Positions 1 to 7,228 of a stretch of 9,241 bases of DNA are shown one piece after another. The position numbers were made by a program, and so were the translations under genes. The notes below the pieces were generated by a model. It worked only from the letters and a program-made list of their open reading frames with translations. It did not search any database and was not told where the DNA came from. This DNA comes from CAZUGH01 sp964619785 (GTDB taxonomy: Bacteria > Bacillota > Clostridia > Lachnospirales > Lachnospiraceae), in the NCBI GenBank assembly GCA_964619785.1, contig CAZUGH010000071.1, forward strand, positions 1 to 9,241, read 5' to 3'. How positions within the stretch are numbered: position 1 is the first letter of the stretch; every line of letters begins with the position of its first letter.

Positions 1-70
1 ATACATAAATTGCAGACATTCCCCAAAACGTAACTAGCAATAACATTGTTAAAATTAGTTTTCTTTTCAT
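1..70 (-). CDS. Start of an exported protein (partial, runs off left edge)
   Basis: Only the first 23 codons are in the window, starting with ATG at 70-68. The peptide opens MKRKL, followed by a hydrophobic run (ILTMLLLVTFWGMSAIYV). That is the pattern of a Sec signal peptide or an N-terminal membrane anchor: positive n-region, then an apolar core. A purine-rich GGTGAAGG lies about 4 nt before the ATG as ribosome binding site, and a plausible promoter lies upstream at 98-126. The gene follows the terminator of the M23 peptidase gene, so it is probably its own transcription unit. Nothing in the visible part identifies the mature protein. Function is unknown, and it could equally be a lipoprotein or a cell-wall protein. 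Confidence 0.6.
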   Translation of the reverse strand, partial: MKRKLILTMLLLVTFWGMSAIYV

Positions 71-97
71 AAAACCTTCACCATTTCCTTTTTTCTA

Positions 98-126
98 AGT
101 ATACTATATTTTCCTTTACTTTTCAC
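98..126 (-). promoter_or_regulatory. Putative sigma-A promoter for the left-edge exported gene
   Basis: On the minus strand GTGAAA (121-126, 4/6 match to TTGACA) and TATACT (98-103, 5/6 match to TATAAT) are separated by exactly 17 nt. The -10 lies about 27 nt before the start codon at 70. The region is AT-rich, so chance matches are likely and the assignment is tentative. Confidence 0.35.
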
Positions 127-167
127 TATAATCCGACAAATGGCAGGTTTTATATGACTTTTGGTAG

Positions 168-205
168 AAAAAAAAGAACCGCCATGCAATATACACGACG
201 GTCCT
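168..205 (-). terminator. Rho-independent terminator after the M23 peptidase gene
   Basis: Read on the minus strand, AGGACCGTC (197-205) can pair with GGCGGTTCT (175-183) in a 9-bp stem with two G-U pairs and a 13-nt loop. It is followed at once by a run of eight T (plus-strand A 168-175). It begins 18 nt after the stop codon of the peptidase gene, the expected place for its terminator. Confidence 0.7.
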
Positions 206-223
206 CTCTGACAATATATTAAA

Positions 224-712
224 TTAGGCCTTTGATACTCTTCTTAATGGATTCACAGCTTTTAGCAAGAATACTCTACTATCGTTATATCCGACAGAAC
301 CACCTTTACGAACCTCAAAATGTAGGTGTGTTCCATATGCACGTCCAGTAGCTCCTACTTTAGCGATACGCTCGCCCCTCTTAACTTTCTCACCAGCCTT
401 GACTAAACGCTTGCTGCAATGTGAATAGAATGTGTACATACCATTATTATGACGAATTACAATCAAGTTACCATATGCACCATGATATGTCGAAAATACA
501 ACCTTGCCAGATTTCGCTGCATAGATAGCAGACCCCTGTGACTTCATGATATCAACACCAGTATGACCTCTACCAGCACCGAATCCCTCTGCAACCCTTC
601 CGCCATCTACTGGCCACTTCCAGTTAGATTTCGCTGAACTGATGGTCCCCATAACCATCATCCCAGTAATGCACATACATAACACTAGTAAATAACAAAT
701 AACCTTCTTCAT
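224..712 (-). CDS. Secreted M23 family (LytM-type) metallopeptidase
   Basis: A 162-residue exported peptidase of the M23/LytM family, zinc enzymes that cleave peptide cross-bridges or stem peptides in peptidoglycan outside the membrane. Residues 1-27 form a signal peptide (MKK, hydrophobic core, ISSA just before the mature KSNWKWPV). The rest is one LytM domain. Visible zinc ligands are H50 and D54 in HTGVD and H131 in HLHFEV; H98 in YSH and H129 fit the catalytic histidines. The glycine-rich GFGAGRGH region and the GTHLHFEV block are typical. No LysM, SH3 or coiled-coil region is present, so this is a minimal single-domain form. The ATG at 712 has AAAGGAG about 13 nt upstream, a rather long spacing. 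It has its own promoter and terminator and is not linked to the MATE gene before it. All active-site residues are present, so activity is likely. Its exact bond specificity cannot be read from sequence. Confidence 0.92.
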   Translation of the reverse strand: MKKVICYLLVLCMCITGMMVMGTISSAKSNWKWPVDGGRVAEGFGAGRGHTGVDIMKSQGSAIYAAKSGKVVFSTYHGAYGNLIVIRHNNGMYTFYSHCSKRLVKAGEKVKRGERIAKVGATGRAYGTHLHFEVRKGGSVGYNDSRVFLLKAVNPLRRVSKA

Positions 713-732
713 CTTCTTATGTAAACTCCTTT

Positions 733-759
733 GTAATATTCATTGTATAAATATATTAC
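733..759. repeat. Inverted repeat over the -10 and leader of the M23 gene
   Basis: GTAATAT (733-739) and ATATTAC (753-759) are perfect 7-bp inverted copies separated by 13 nt. The right arm covers the proposed -10 hexamer and the left arm lies just before the ribosome binding site. It could be an operator or a leader hairpin. Such AT-only repeats also arise by chance in AT-rich spacers. Confidence 0.3.
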
Positions 760-781
760 CACAGAAGTCGTAGGATTGCAA
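753..781 (-). promoter_or_regulatory. Putative sigma-A promoter for the M23 peptidase gene
   Basis: On the minus strand TTGCAA (776-781) and TAATAT (753-758) are spaced by 17 nt, in the 106-nt gap between the MATE stop and the peptidase start. The -10 lies about 41 nt before the ATG. The -35 is a good match and the -10 only a fair one (4/6). Confidence 0.45.
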
Positions 782-818
782 TATGTTTGTAAGATTTATT
801 TAACATTTCTGTAACATG

Positions 819-2162
819 TCATCTCGTCACATTTCGTAACCACTTTTTGCTTCGGAATCGAAGATATGAAATCGGTATTTTGATTGTTTCATCACACATA
901 AGAATCGCATAAACAACGTATATGGGTGCATGGAATACAAATGCCGCCAGCGCACTGACAGGGATAGAAAAGCACCACATAGACACCGTATCTGCCAACA
1001 ATCCGAACTTAGTGTCCCCACCACCTCTAAAAATTCCTACTATGTTTGTAGTATTAAATGATTGTCCAATACAATAAATCATCATAACAAACATCATATA
1101 TTCCAGATAGCCTTGAGACTCTGAAGTCAGGCTCATAAATTTTTCCACCAATGGCACAACCAGCATAAGAACACCAGAACCCATGACACCAAGGATCAGG
1201 CTCAGCACGCTGAATTTTTTGGCATATATATAAGCCACATCATCCTTCTTTTCACCAATTGCCTTACCAACCATGATTGCAGCTGCATTGGCAACTCCAA
1301 ATGAAACAACCATTGCAAGCTGTCTTGCTACACCAGCAATCGAATTGGCGGCAACAACGGATTTACCCAGATGTCCCAGAATTGATGCATTGGTACTCAT
1401 GGCAAGTCCCCAGAGAAGCTCATTGACTACCACTGGCAACGCATACTTGATAAAATCTTTGATTAACACTGGGTCAAGATGCAGCAGTCCATGAATCCGT
1501 ATATGAATCGGCAGCTTCTTTATCTTCGTATATAATATCACAATAACCACTTCAAATACTCTGGCAATCACAGTTCCCAATGCCGCACCAGCGATGCCCA
1601 TCTTCGGAGACCCTAAAAAGCCAAAGATAAAGATGCTGTTCGCAATCACATTGACAATGAGGGAAACCAGATAAACCACCGTTGATATCATGACACGTTC
1701 CACACTTCGCAATACATTTAAAAACGTCATTGTAATACAGCTCAGTATATAGGAAAATGCAATGATGCGAAGATAGGATACACCTTCACGGATTACATCT
1801 TGTTCATTGGTAAATATCCTCATCAGTGTTTCAGGCATGCACAATGTTACCACCGTAAAAATTGCTGAGATTGCAAGACATACATCCAATGCGATATTCA
1901 TGATTTTCTCAATACTTGCCACATCACGTTTGCCCCAGTATTGTGCAGTCAATACTGCTGCCCCTGAGGTAAGTCCAAAGATGAACAAGGTCAGTATAAA
2001 ATAAACTTGTCCAGCTAAAGAAGAGCCTGACAAAGCAGTTTCACCTACTTTGCCAAGCATCACAACATCTGCCGTCTGTACTCCTACATTGATTAGATTT
2101 TGCAACGCCATGGGCAATACTAGCACCATGACCTTCTTGTAAAACTCTCGATTGTTTATCAT
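819..2162 (-). CDS. MATE family multidrug/cation antiporter, coupled to rnfB
   Basis: An intact 447-residue MATE (multidrug and toxic compound extrusion) transporter with about twelve hydrophobic segments, the usual length for the NorM/DinF-like group. These inner-membrane proteins export cationic or other small molecules in exchange for Na+ or H+. The family signatures are present: D32 in the first helix (TADVVMLGKVG), SGAAVLTAQYWGKRD at about 66-80, and the GIAGAALGTVIAR block that opens the loop after helix 6. The ATG at 2162-2160 overlaps the TGA of rnfB (2161-2159) as ATGA. Only a weak AAGG is seen further upstream, so translation probably depends on coupling to rnfB. No promoter or terminator separates the two genes, so it reads as the last gene of the rnf operon. 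Substrate is unknown. It is related to the broken MATE gene on the other side of rnf. No convincing terminator follows its stop. Confidence 0.93.
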   Translation of the reverse strand: MINNREFYKKVMVLVLPMALQNLINVGVQTADVVMLGKVGETALSGSSLAGQVYFILTLFIFGLTSGAAVLTAQYWGKRDVASIEKIMNIALDVCLAISAIFTVVTLCMPETLMRIFTNEQDVIREGVSYLRIIAFSYILSCITMTFLNVLRSVERVMISTVVYLVSLIVNVIANSIFIFGFLGSPKMGIAGAALGTVIARVFEVVIVILYTKIKKLPIHIRIHGLLHLDPVLIKDFIKYALPVVVNELLWGLAMSTNASILGHLGKSVVAANSIAGVARQLAMVVSFGVANAAAIMVGKAIGEKKDDVAYIYAKKFSVLSLILGVMGSGVLMLVVPLVEKFMSLTSESQGYLEYMMFVMMIYCIGQSFNTTNIVGIFRGGGDTKFGLLADTVSMWCFSIPVSALAAFVFHAPIYVVYAILMCDETIKIPISYLRFRSKKWLRNVTR

Positions 2163-2950
2163 AATAATTCGATTACCTTAACCGGGCATTTCTCGGCACA
2201 TTTGCCACAGCCCGTACATTTTGCTGCGTCGATTACTGCTACATGATTCTCTACTTTGACAGCCTCGAACTCACACTGCTTCATGCAAATTCCACAGCCT
2301 ATACAACCAACCTGACAGACTGCCTTCACGTCTTTTCCTTTATCCTTTGAGCTACATTGAACCTGAACCTTGGTATCATATGGAATGATGTGAATCAAAT
2401 GGTTCGGACATGCTGCGACACATTTTCCACATGCTTTACATGCTTCACGATCAACAACAGCAATTCCATTTCGAATATGAATGGCATCAAATGGACACTC
2501 ACTTACGCAAGAGCCAAGTCCCATACATCCGTAATCACATGCTTTTTCTCCGCGTCCTGGAATCAACGCTAATTTTCTACAATCCATCAGTCCATCATAT
2601 TGGTACTGGTTTGTCGTAACGTCACAAGTGCCTTTACATGCTACATAAGCAACCTTCTTCACTTCTTCGAGTTCACCAGCGCCTAGTAATGCACCAACTT
2701 CTTTCGCAACCGCGCTTCCTGCAACAGGGCAGGCATTGGCAGGAGCTTCACCAGCCGCAATTGCCTTGGCGAGAGCATCGCAACCTGCGAAACCACAACC
2801 ACCACAATTGTTACCTGGCAGAAGTTCACGAACCTGAATTTCCACTTCATCTACTTCTACTTCAAAAAGCTTGCCGGCTACGCCAAGGAGCAAGCCGATG
2901 AGCAGTCCTGTGATTCCAATCACCAGACCCGCTGTCATGATTCCTGTCAT
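2159..2950 (-). CDS. rnfB: RnfB, ferredoxin-like subunit of the Rnf complex
   Basis: A 263-residue iron-sulfur subunit, the expected entry point for electrons from reduced ferredoxin into the Rnf complex at the cytoplasmic face of the membrane. An N-terminal membrane helix spans about residues 5-26. It is followed by the Fe4S4 domain with C49, C52, C57 and C74 (NNCGGCGFAGC and the later ACP). Then come conserved cysteines at about 105-124 and a series of ferredoxin-type motifs: C138/C142/C148/C152, C171/C174/C177/C181, C212/C216/C219/C222/C226 and C245/C248/C251/C255. This implies several [4Fe-4S] clusters, as in the large clostridial RnfB proteins. A good ribosome binding site (AGAAGGAGG) sits in the 15-nt gap after rnfA. 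The stop overlaps the ATG of the following MATE gene. No key cysteine is missing. Confidence 0.97.
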   Translation of the reverse strand: MTGIMTAGLVIGITGLLIGLLLGVAGKLFEVEVDEVEIQVRELLPGNNCGGCGFAGCDALAKAIAAGEAPANACPVAGSAVAKEVGALLGAGELEEVKKVAYVACKGTCDVTTNQYQYDGLMDCRKLALIPGRGEKACDYGCMGLGSCVSECPFDAIHIRNGIAVVDREACKACGKCVAACPNHLIHIIPYDTKVQVQCSSKDKGKDVKAVCQVGCIGCGICMKQCEFEAVKVENHVAVIDAAKCTGCGKCAEKCPVKVIELL

Positions 2951-2965
2951 ATCGTCTTCCTCCTT

Positions 2966-3541
2966 CTATAATAAGCCTGCGAAACCACAGAATGCAATCG
3001 CCATGAGGCCTGCCGTAATCAGTACAATCGGCGAACCCTTGAAAGCTTCTGGTACATCGCTGTGCTCAATCTTCTCACGAATACCTGCCATAATCACAAT
3101 AGCTAGAAGGAATCCGAGGGAAGCACCCAAGCCATTCACAATACTTTCAATAATACTGTATTCCTTCTGAACATTTACCAATGCCACACCTAAAACGGCA
3201 CAGTTGGTTGTAATCAATGGAAGGTATACACCGAGGGCACTGTGAAGTCCTGGCATCATTTTCTTCAGGACCATCTCTACAAATTGAACCAATGCAGCAA
3301 TAACCAAGATAAATACAATGGTTTGCAAGTAAGTGATATCTAATGGTTTCAAAATAAATGTATACAGCACCGAGGTCAACGCAGAGGCAAGCGTAATAAC
3401 GAATACAACCGCGCCACCCATACCAGCTGCTGTCTCAACTTTCTTGGAAACACCAAGGAATGGACACAGACCAAGAAACTGACTAAGTACAAAGTTGTTC
3501 ACCAGGGCCGAGCCTAGTAAGATAAGAATTAATTTCACCAT
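2966..3541 (-). CDS. rnfA: RnfA, integral membrane subunit of the Rnf complex
   Basis: A 191-residue polytopic membrane protein, homologous to NqrE and paired with RnfE in the membrane core. About six hydrophobic helices are visible. C26 (LGLCPFLG) and C114 (TTNCAVLG) lie at the positions known in the Rnf/Nqr family to help hold an intramembrane [2Fe-2S] cluster shared with the partner subunit. Electrons are thought to cross the membrane between flavins through this centre. The ATG at 3541 overlaps the rnfE stop by one base (TAATG), and AAGGAGGG lies upstream inside the end of rnfE, so the two partner proteins are translationally coupled. Length matches the family. Confidence 0.97.
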   Translation of the reverse strand: MVKLILILLGSALVNNFVLSQFLGLCPFLGVSKKVETAAGMGGAVVFVITLASALTSVLYTFILKPLDITYLQTIVFILVIAALVQFVEMVLKKMMPGLHSALGVYLPLITTNCAVLGVALVNVQKEYSIIESIVNGLGASLGFLLAIVIMAGIREKIEHSDVPEAFKGSPIVLITAGLMAIAFCGFAGLL

Positions 3542-4224
3542 TACTCTTCACCCTCCTTACCTGAAATTCCGAGGCAACCGCCACAGGCGCTACAATCATG
3601 ATTGCAACCCTCTGTCTCTGGTGTGTTCGTCGCCGATGGAAGCTTTAATTTATTCTGAATTGCTGTAAGCATCGCAAGAACAAAGAAAGCTCCCGGTGCC
3701 AATACAAAGATTGTAATCGGTTCATAGGAAGCAGGCATAATGCCAAATCCAAAGATTTTACCACTTCCTAATAATTCACGGAAGATACCAATCAACGTCA
3801 AACCAACTGTAAATCCTAATCCCATACCAATTCCATCAAAGGCGGATAAGAGGACCGGATTCTTCGAAGCATATGCCTCCGCACGACCAAGAATAATACA
3901 GTTAACAACAATCAATGGAATATAGATACCAAGTGCATCATATAAAAATGGAATGTACGCCTGAAGTACAAGTTGAATCATTGTTACAAAAGAAGCAACA
4001 ATTACGATAAATGCAGGAATACGAACCTTGTCTGGAATCACCTTACGCAGTGCTGCAATCATCATATTCGACAAAATCAAAACTGCTGTTGTGGTAAGTC
4101 CCATACCCATACCATTAATTGCTGATGAAGTAACCGCCAAAGTCGGACACATACCAAGCATCAGAACAAAGGTAGGATTTTCCTTGATAATACCATTATG
4201 AAGTCGTTCTAAATATTTACTCAT
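3541..4224 (-). CDS. rnfE: RnfE, integral membrane subunit, with a Cys-rich tail
   Basis: A 227-residue membrane subunit homologous to NqrD and partner of RnfA. C26 (LGMCPTLAVT) and C109 (VVNCIILGR) are the expected ligands of the shared intramembrane [2Fe-2S] cluster. The membrane domain ends at about residue 192 (AIQNKLKLPS). Beyond it is a polar tail with C207, C211, C214 and C217 in CNHDCSACGGC (C-x3-C-x2-C-x2-C), then a short acidic end. That spacing could bind a metal or an Fe-S cluster, but I know of no defined function for it. It starts 8 nt after rnfG, with a GGTGG-type ribosome binding site overlapping the end of rnfG. Identity is secure; the role of the tail is open. Confidence 0.96.
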   Translation of the reverse strand: MSKYLERLHNGIIKENPTFVLMLGMCPTLAVTSSAINGMGMGLTTTAVLILSNMMIAALRKVIPDKVRIPAFIVIVASFVTMIQLVLQAYIPFLYDALGIYIPLIVVNCIILGRAEAYASKNPVLLSAFDGIGMGLGFTVGLTLIGIFRELLGSGKIFGFGIMPASYEPITIFVLAPGAFFVLAMLTAIQNKLKLPSATNTPETEGCNHDCSACGGCLGISGKEGEE

Positions 4225-4232
4225 CTCGCCAC

Positions 4233-4844
4233 CTACCCTTCTTTAATCTGGCTGATAAACGCAAGTGCCTGATTGACCGCTTTCGTTATCGCCGTAGATG
4301 TAATGGTAGCTCCACTAATTGCGCTGATCTGGTCATCGCCAGACTTATCGCCTTTCACAAGTTTCACTTCTCCTGCCGAAATTCCCTTGAATTGATTCTT
4401 AAATTCATCTTCTGTGCAGCGAGCGCCCAAACCAGCTGTCTCACTCATGGAGATAATCTCAACACCTTGAAGAACGCCGTCTGTAGACACACCCAATGAA
4501 AACTGAATATCGCCGCCGTAACCTTCCTTCGAAGTCACTAAGATTGCATAACCTGCCGCATTACCGGCTTCATCCTTCGCGCGGACAATTTCATTAAATA
4601 CACAACCATCTAGCTTCGCCTGTTTCATACTTTTTGTCAGATTGGCATCTTCTTCAAACGTTTTTGCTTCTGGCATAACCAATTGATAGGATTCATTCTT
4701 CGCATCCTGAGATGCCTTCTCGATTGGTGCCTTAGTCAGGCTAAATACACCACCGAGCAGAAGTCCTGCCACGATTGTAATGGCAAAGATAATCAAGGTA
4801 TCGCGTACCATTGAGTCGCCCTTACGTTTTATGTGTTTACTCAT
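4233..4844 (-). CDS. rnfG: RnfG, FMN-binding subunit of the Rnf complex
   Basis: A 203-residue protein with one N-terminal membrane helix (about residues 13-35) and an extracytoplasmic FMN-binding domain. The family carries FMN covalently on a threonine; here the motif is SGAT at 177-180 in AISGATITS, making T180 the likely attachment site. The blocks GYGGDIQ (about 108-114) and SETAGLGAR (about 134-142) are characteristic of RnfG/NqrC. Attachment needs the flavin transferase ApbE, which is not in this window. The ATG at 4844 overlaps the rnfD stop (ATGA) and has AAAGGAGG at good spacing. A second in-frame ATG at codon 12, with AAGGG before it, is a weaker alternative start. Full length, no missing motif. 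Confidence 0.96.
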   Translation of the reverse strand: MSKHIKRKGDSMVRDTLIIFAITIVAGLLLGGVFSLTKAPIEKASQDAKNESYQLVMPEAKTFEEDANLTKSMKQAKLDGCVFNEIVRAKDEAGNAAGYAILVTSKEGYGGDIQFSLGVSTDGVLQGVEIISMSETAGLGARCTEDEFKNQFKGISAGEVKLVKGDKSGDDQISAISGATITSTAITKAVNQALAFISQIKEG

Positions 4845-5830
4845 TTCGACGCCTCCTTTACATAGCCAAATGGTTTAGGTACCGTCCATCGTTCAATCAA
4901 TGGCACTAGCAAGTTACATAGAATAATCGCATAGGAAACTCCCTCTGCACCTGCGCCATAAATACGAAACAGCCCTGTCATCAGGCCAAGCAAAACACCG
5001 AAAATAATTTTTCCAAGTGGTGTAATCGGACTAGTTACATAATCCGTTGCCATGAAAAAGGCTCCTAGCATCAATCCACCACCACACAAGTGTGCTGCGA
5101 GGAATGTCCAGTCAAATCCGTGTCCACCAAATAGCAAAATAAACAAGGTAAATGTTCCAATGTATACAAGTGGAATCTTGATTGAGATTACCTTACGTGC
5201 CAGCAGATAGATTCCACCAAGCAAAATGGCGATAACCGAAGTCTCACCAATCGTACCACCGATGTTACCCATCAGCATCTTCATGATGTCTACCTGCGCC
5301 ACATCGCCTGTGCTCTTAAGCACCGCAAGCGGTGTCGCACTCGATACTCCATCAACACCTGCATAACCATTCATCGCTGTCACTTTTCCAACCTTATCAA
5401 TCGCAAACGTCGTCATTCGACTTGTAAATGATATCAAGAGAAAACATCGAGCAGCCAGTGCCGGGTTCATGAAATTCTGTCCTAGCCCACCATAGAGCTG
5501 TTTGACAATAATAATAGCAAATACCGAGCCAATCATGCCCAACCAAATTGGTGCCGTGGCAGGCAGATTCAGTGCAATCAACAATCCTGTTACAAGAGCA
5601 CTAAAATCACCTGTGGTCACTGGCTTTTTCATTGCTCGCTGATATATGTACTCTGCCAATACGGCAGCGGCACAAGTGGAGAGAATCACAATCAATGCTC
5701 TGACGCCGAAGAAGCCGATACCAAACAGCGTAGCTGGCAGCAGTGCAATGACTACATCTCTCATAATTTTCCTAGTGGTTACATCACATCGTACATGTGG
5801 TGATGCCGAAACATGATACATATCACTCAC
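4841..5830 (-). CDS. rnfD: RnfD, membrane FMN subunit of the Rnf complex (GTG start)
   Basis: A 329-residue polytopic membrane protein, homologous to NqrB, that carries covalent FMN and belongs to the ion-translocating core. The flavinylation motif is SSAT at 163-166 (GVSSATPLA), with T166 as the likely FMN site. ATDYVTSP at about 261-268 is another family block, and about nine to ten hydrophobic segments are visible. The reading frame is open upstream into rnfC, but I place the start at GTG 5830-5828. It overlaps the rnfC stop as TAGTG, has AGGAAGG about 7-9 nt upstream, and gives an N-terminus (SASPHVRCDVTTRKIMRDV) that begins as RnfD proteins do. An ATG three codons later (5821) is the other option. 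The last codon overlaps the start of rnfG. Confidence 0.95.
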   Translation of the reverse strand: MSDMYHVSASPHVRCDVTTRKIMRDVVIALLPATLFGIGFFGVRALIVILSTCAAAVLAEYIYQRAMKKPVTTGDFSALVTGLLIALNLPATAPIWLGMIGSVFAIIIVKQLYGGLGQNFMNPALAARCFLLISFTSRMTTFAIDKVGKVTAMNGYAGVDGVSSATPLAVLKSTGDVAQVDIMKMLMGNIGGTIGETSVIAILLGGIYLLARKVISIKIPLVYIGTFTLFILLFGGHGFDWTFLAAHLCGGGLMLGAFFMATDYVTSPITPLGKIIFGVLLGLMTGLFRIYGAGAEGVSYAIILCNLLVPLIERWTVPKPFGYVKEASK

Positions 5831-7161
5831 TACTTGGCACCTTCCTTTCTCCGATTGTCCATAATACTTCGTCTCGTCTGCTTGAACGATTGAGTCAACC
5901 GTCTCTTCGCTGGACACACGTAAGTACAAGTTCCGCATTCATAGCATTCCATACCATATAACTGTTGGAAGCCCTCATCATTAAAGTGATCCGAATACTC
6001 CATCATTTTCTGTGGAATCAGATGACTTGGACATACGCTAACGCATCTGCCACATCGAATACACGCCGTTGGCTCATTCGCTGCTACCTCATCCTTAGAA
6101 AATGCCAGCAATGCTGATGATGTCTTGGTAACTGGCACCGCCAAATCAAACATTGCCATACCCATCATCGGTCCACCCGAGATGATTTTCTCTGGTTGCT
6201 TTGTAAAACCACCGATATCCTCAAGCAGTTCAGAATAATGCATACCCGTTTTCACTTCATAGTTAGCAGGCTCCGCTACACAATCACCAGTTACTGTAAC
6301 AATTCGTCTCATGAGTGGTGTACTTTTCGCAACCGCTTGGTAAATCGAAATGACGGTATCAATATTATCCACGATACAACCCGCATCGGCAGGCAGCATC
6401 TTAGAATTAATCTTTCTCTTCGTCGAAGCATAGATTAATTGACGTTCTGCACCCTGTGGGTACTTTGTCTTAAGCACCTTCACCTGAATTCGCTCTTCGC
6501 CAGCTGCTGCTTCCTTTAGCTTTGCGATGGCATCCATCTTGTTATCTTCCACTGCGATGATACCCTCTGCATGATCGAATAACTGAAGAATAATCTTCAA
6601 TCCACCGACAATCTGCTCTGGCACCTCCATCATCATGCGATAGTCTGATGTAAGGTAAGGTTCACATTCAGCACCATTTACTAATATATAATCGATCTCA
6701 TCTTCATTCTTCGGTGTCAGCTTCACGTGTGTTGGAAAGCCCGCGCCTCCCATACCAACGATTCCGGCATCTTTAACAGCCTGTCGAATCTCTTCCTTCG
6801 TCATCGCCTTCGTATCGCGCTCTTCTCCTAGTCCATCAACCGGAGTGTAGTTGCCATCATTCTTAATCACAACGCTAACCCCTTTGGAACCATTTACCAT
6901 GAGTCTTGGTTCTACTGCAATGACTTCTCCAGAAACTGAACTGATAACATGCGCTGAAATAAACCCGCTTGCCTCACCAATTCGCTGTCCCATAAGCACT
7001 TGATCACCCTTGGCAACAAGTGGTGTGGCTGGTGCCCCGATATGCTGTGACATCGGATATACCAGTTCTTCTTTTGGCAAAAGTTTTGTAACTTGCTTAT
7101 CCTTACTGATGTCCTTGCCATCATATGGATGAACTCCGCCCCTAAATGTAAGTTTCGACAA
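5830..7161 (-). CDS. rnfC: RnfC, peripheral NADH-binding subunit of the Rnf complex (TTG start)
   Basis: A 443-residue soluble subunit related to the FMN/NADH-binding NuoF/Nqo1 family, where electrons leave the Rnf complex to reduce NAD+. The N-terminus (KLTFRGGVHPYDGK) is the RnfC barrel-sandwich region. GMGGAGFPTHVKL (136-148) and VNGAECEPYL (161-170) are the glycine-rich nucleotide/FMN-binding blocks, followed by the SLBB region. Two [4Fe-4S] ferredoxin motifs are complete: C367/C370/C373/C377 and C406/C409/C412/C416. The C-terminus is short and basic, without the long Ala/Lys-rich repeats of some gammaproteobacterial RnfC. The start is TTG at 7161-7159, chosen because AAGGAGGAGG lies 5-8 nt upstream and the next residues match the family N-terminus; no ATG gives a complete protein. 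First gene of the operon, with a promoter about 40 nt upstream. Confidence 0.96.
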   Translation of the reverse strand: MSKLTFRGGVHPYDGKDISKDKQVTKLLPKEELVYPMSQHIGAPATPLVAKGDQVLMGQRIGEASGFISAHVISSVSGEVIAVEPRLMVNGSKGVSVVIKNDGNYTPVDGLGEERDTKAMTKEEIRQAVKDAGIVGMGGAGFPTHVKLTPKNEDEIDYILVNGAECEPYLTSDYRMMMEVPEQIVGGLKIILQLFDHAEGIIAVEDNKMDAIAKLKEAAAGEERIQVKVLKTKYPQGAERQLIYASTKRKINSKMLPADAGCIVDNIDTVISIYQAVAKSTPLMRRIVTVTGDCVAEPANYEVKTGMHYSELLEDIGGFTKQPEKIISGGPMMGMAMFDLAVPVTKTSSALLAFSKDEVAANEPTACIRCGRCVSVCPSHLIPQKMMEYSDHFNDEGFQQLYGMECYECGTCTYVCPAKRRLTQSFKQTRRSIMDNRRKEGAK

Positions 7162-7199
7162 AGAAACCTCCTCCTTCGAATATAATTTTCTAATGAATC

Positions 7200-7228
7200 A
7201 TTTTATCATATTTCACATTATTCCACAA
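7200..7228 (-). promoter_or_regulatory. Putative promoter of the rnf operon (extended -10)
   Basis: On the minus strand TTGTGG (7223-7228) and TAAAAT (7200-7205) are 17 nt apart, and the -10 is preceded by TGn (TGATAAAAT), the extended -10 form that tolerates a weak -35. The -35 lies within the last codons of the broken MATE gene. Predicted transcription start is about 7193, leaving a leader of about 30 nt, too short for a riboswitch. No terminator separates the MATE remnant from rnfC, so read-through is also possible. Confidence 0.5.

Noticed and set aside
713..818. Rho-independent terminator after the rnf-MATE unit
   Set aside because: I looked for a GC-rich stem followed by T residues after the stop at 819 and found only weak AT-rich pairing, so no terminator is called.
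2357..3170. Plus-strand open frames opposite rnfB and rnfA
   Set aside because: They are antisense shadows of well-conserved rnf genes, with compositions that mirror the opposite strand and no ribosome binding sites or recognisable domains.
5831..5938. N-terminal extension of RnfD by 36 codons to an ATG at 5938
   Set aside because: It lies entirely within rnfC in another frame, resembles no RnfD N-terminus, and the GTG at 5830 has a well-placed ribosome binding site and overlaps the rnfC stop.
6912..7124. Alternative minus-strand frame within rnfC
   Set aside because: It is a shadow of the RnfC N-terminal region and shows no family features.
7162..7217. Riboswitch or structured leader before rnfC
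   Set aside because: The gap is only 56 nt and is AT-rich with no convincing stem; it holds just promoter and ribosome binding site.
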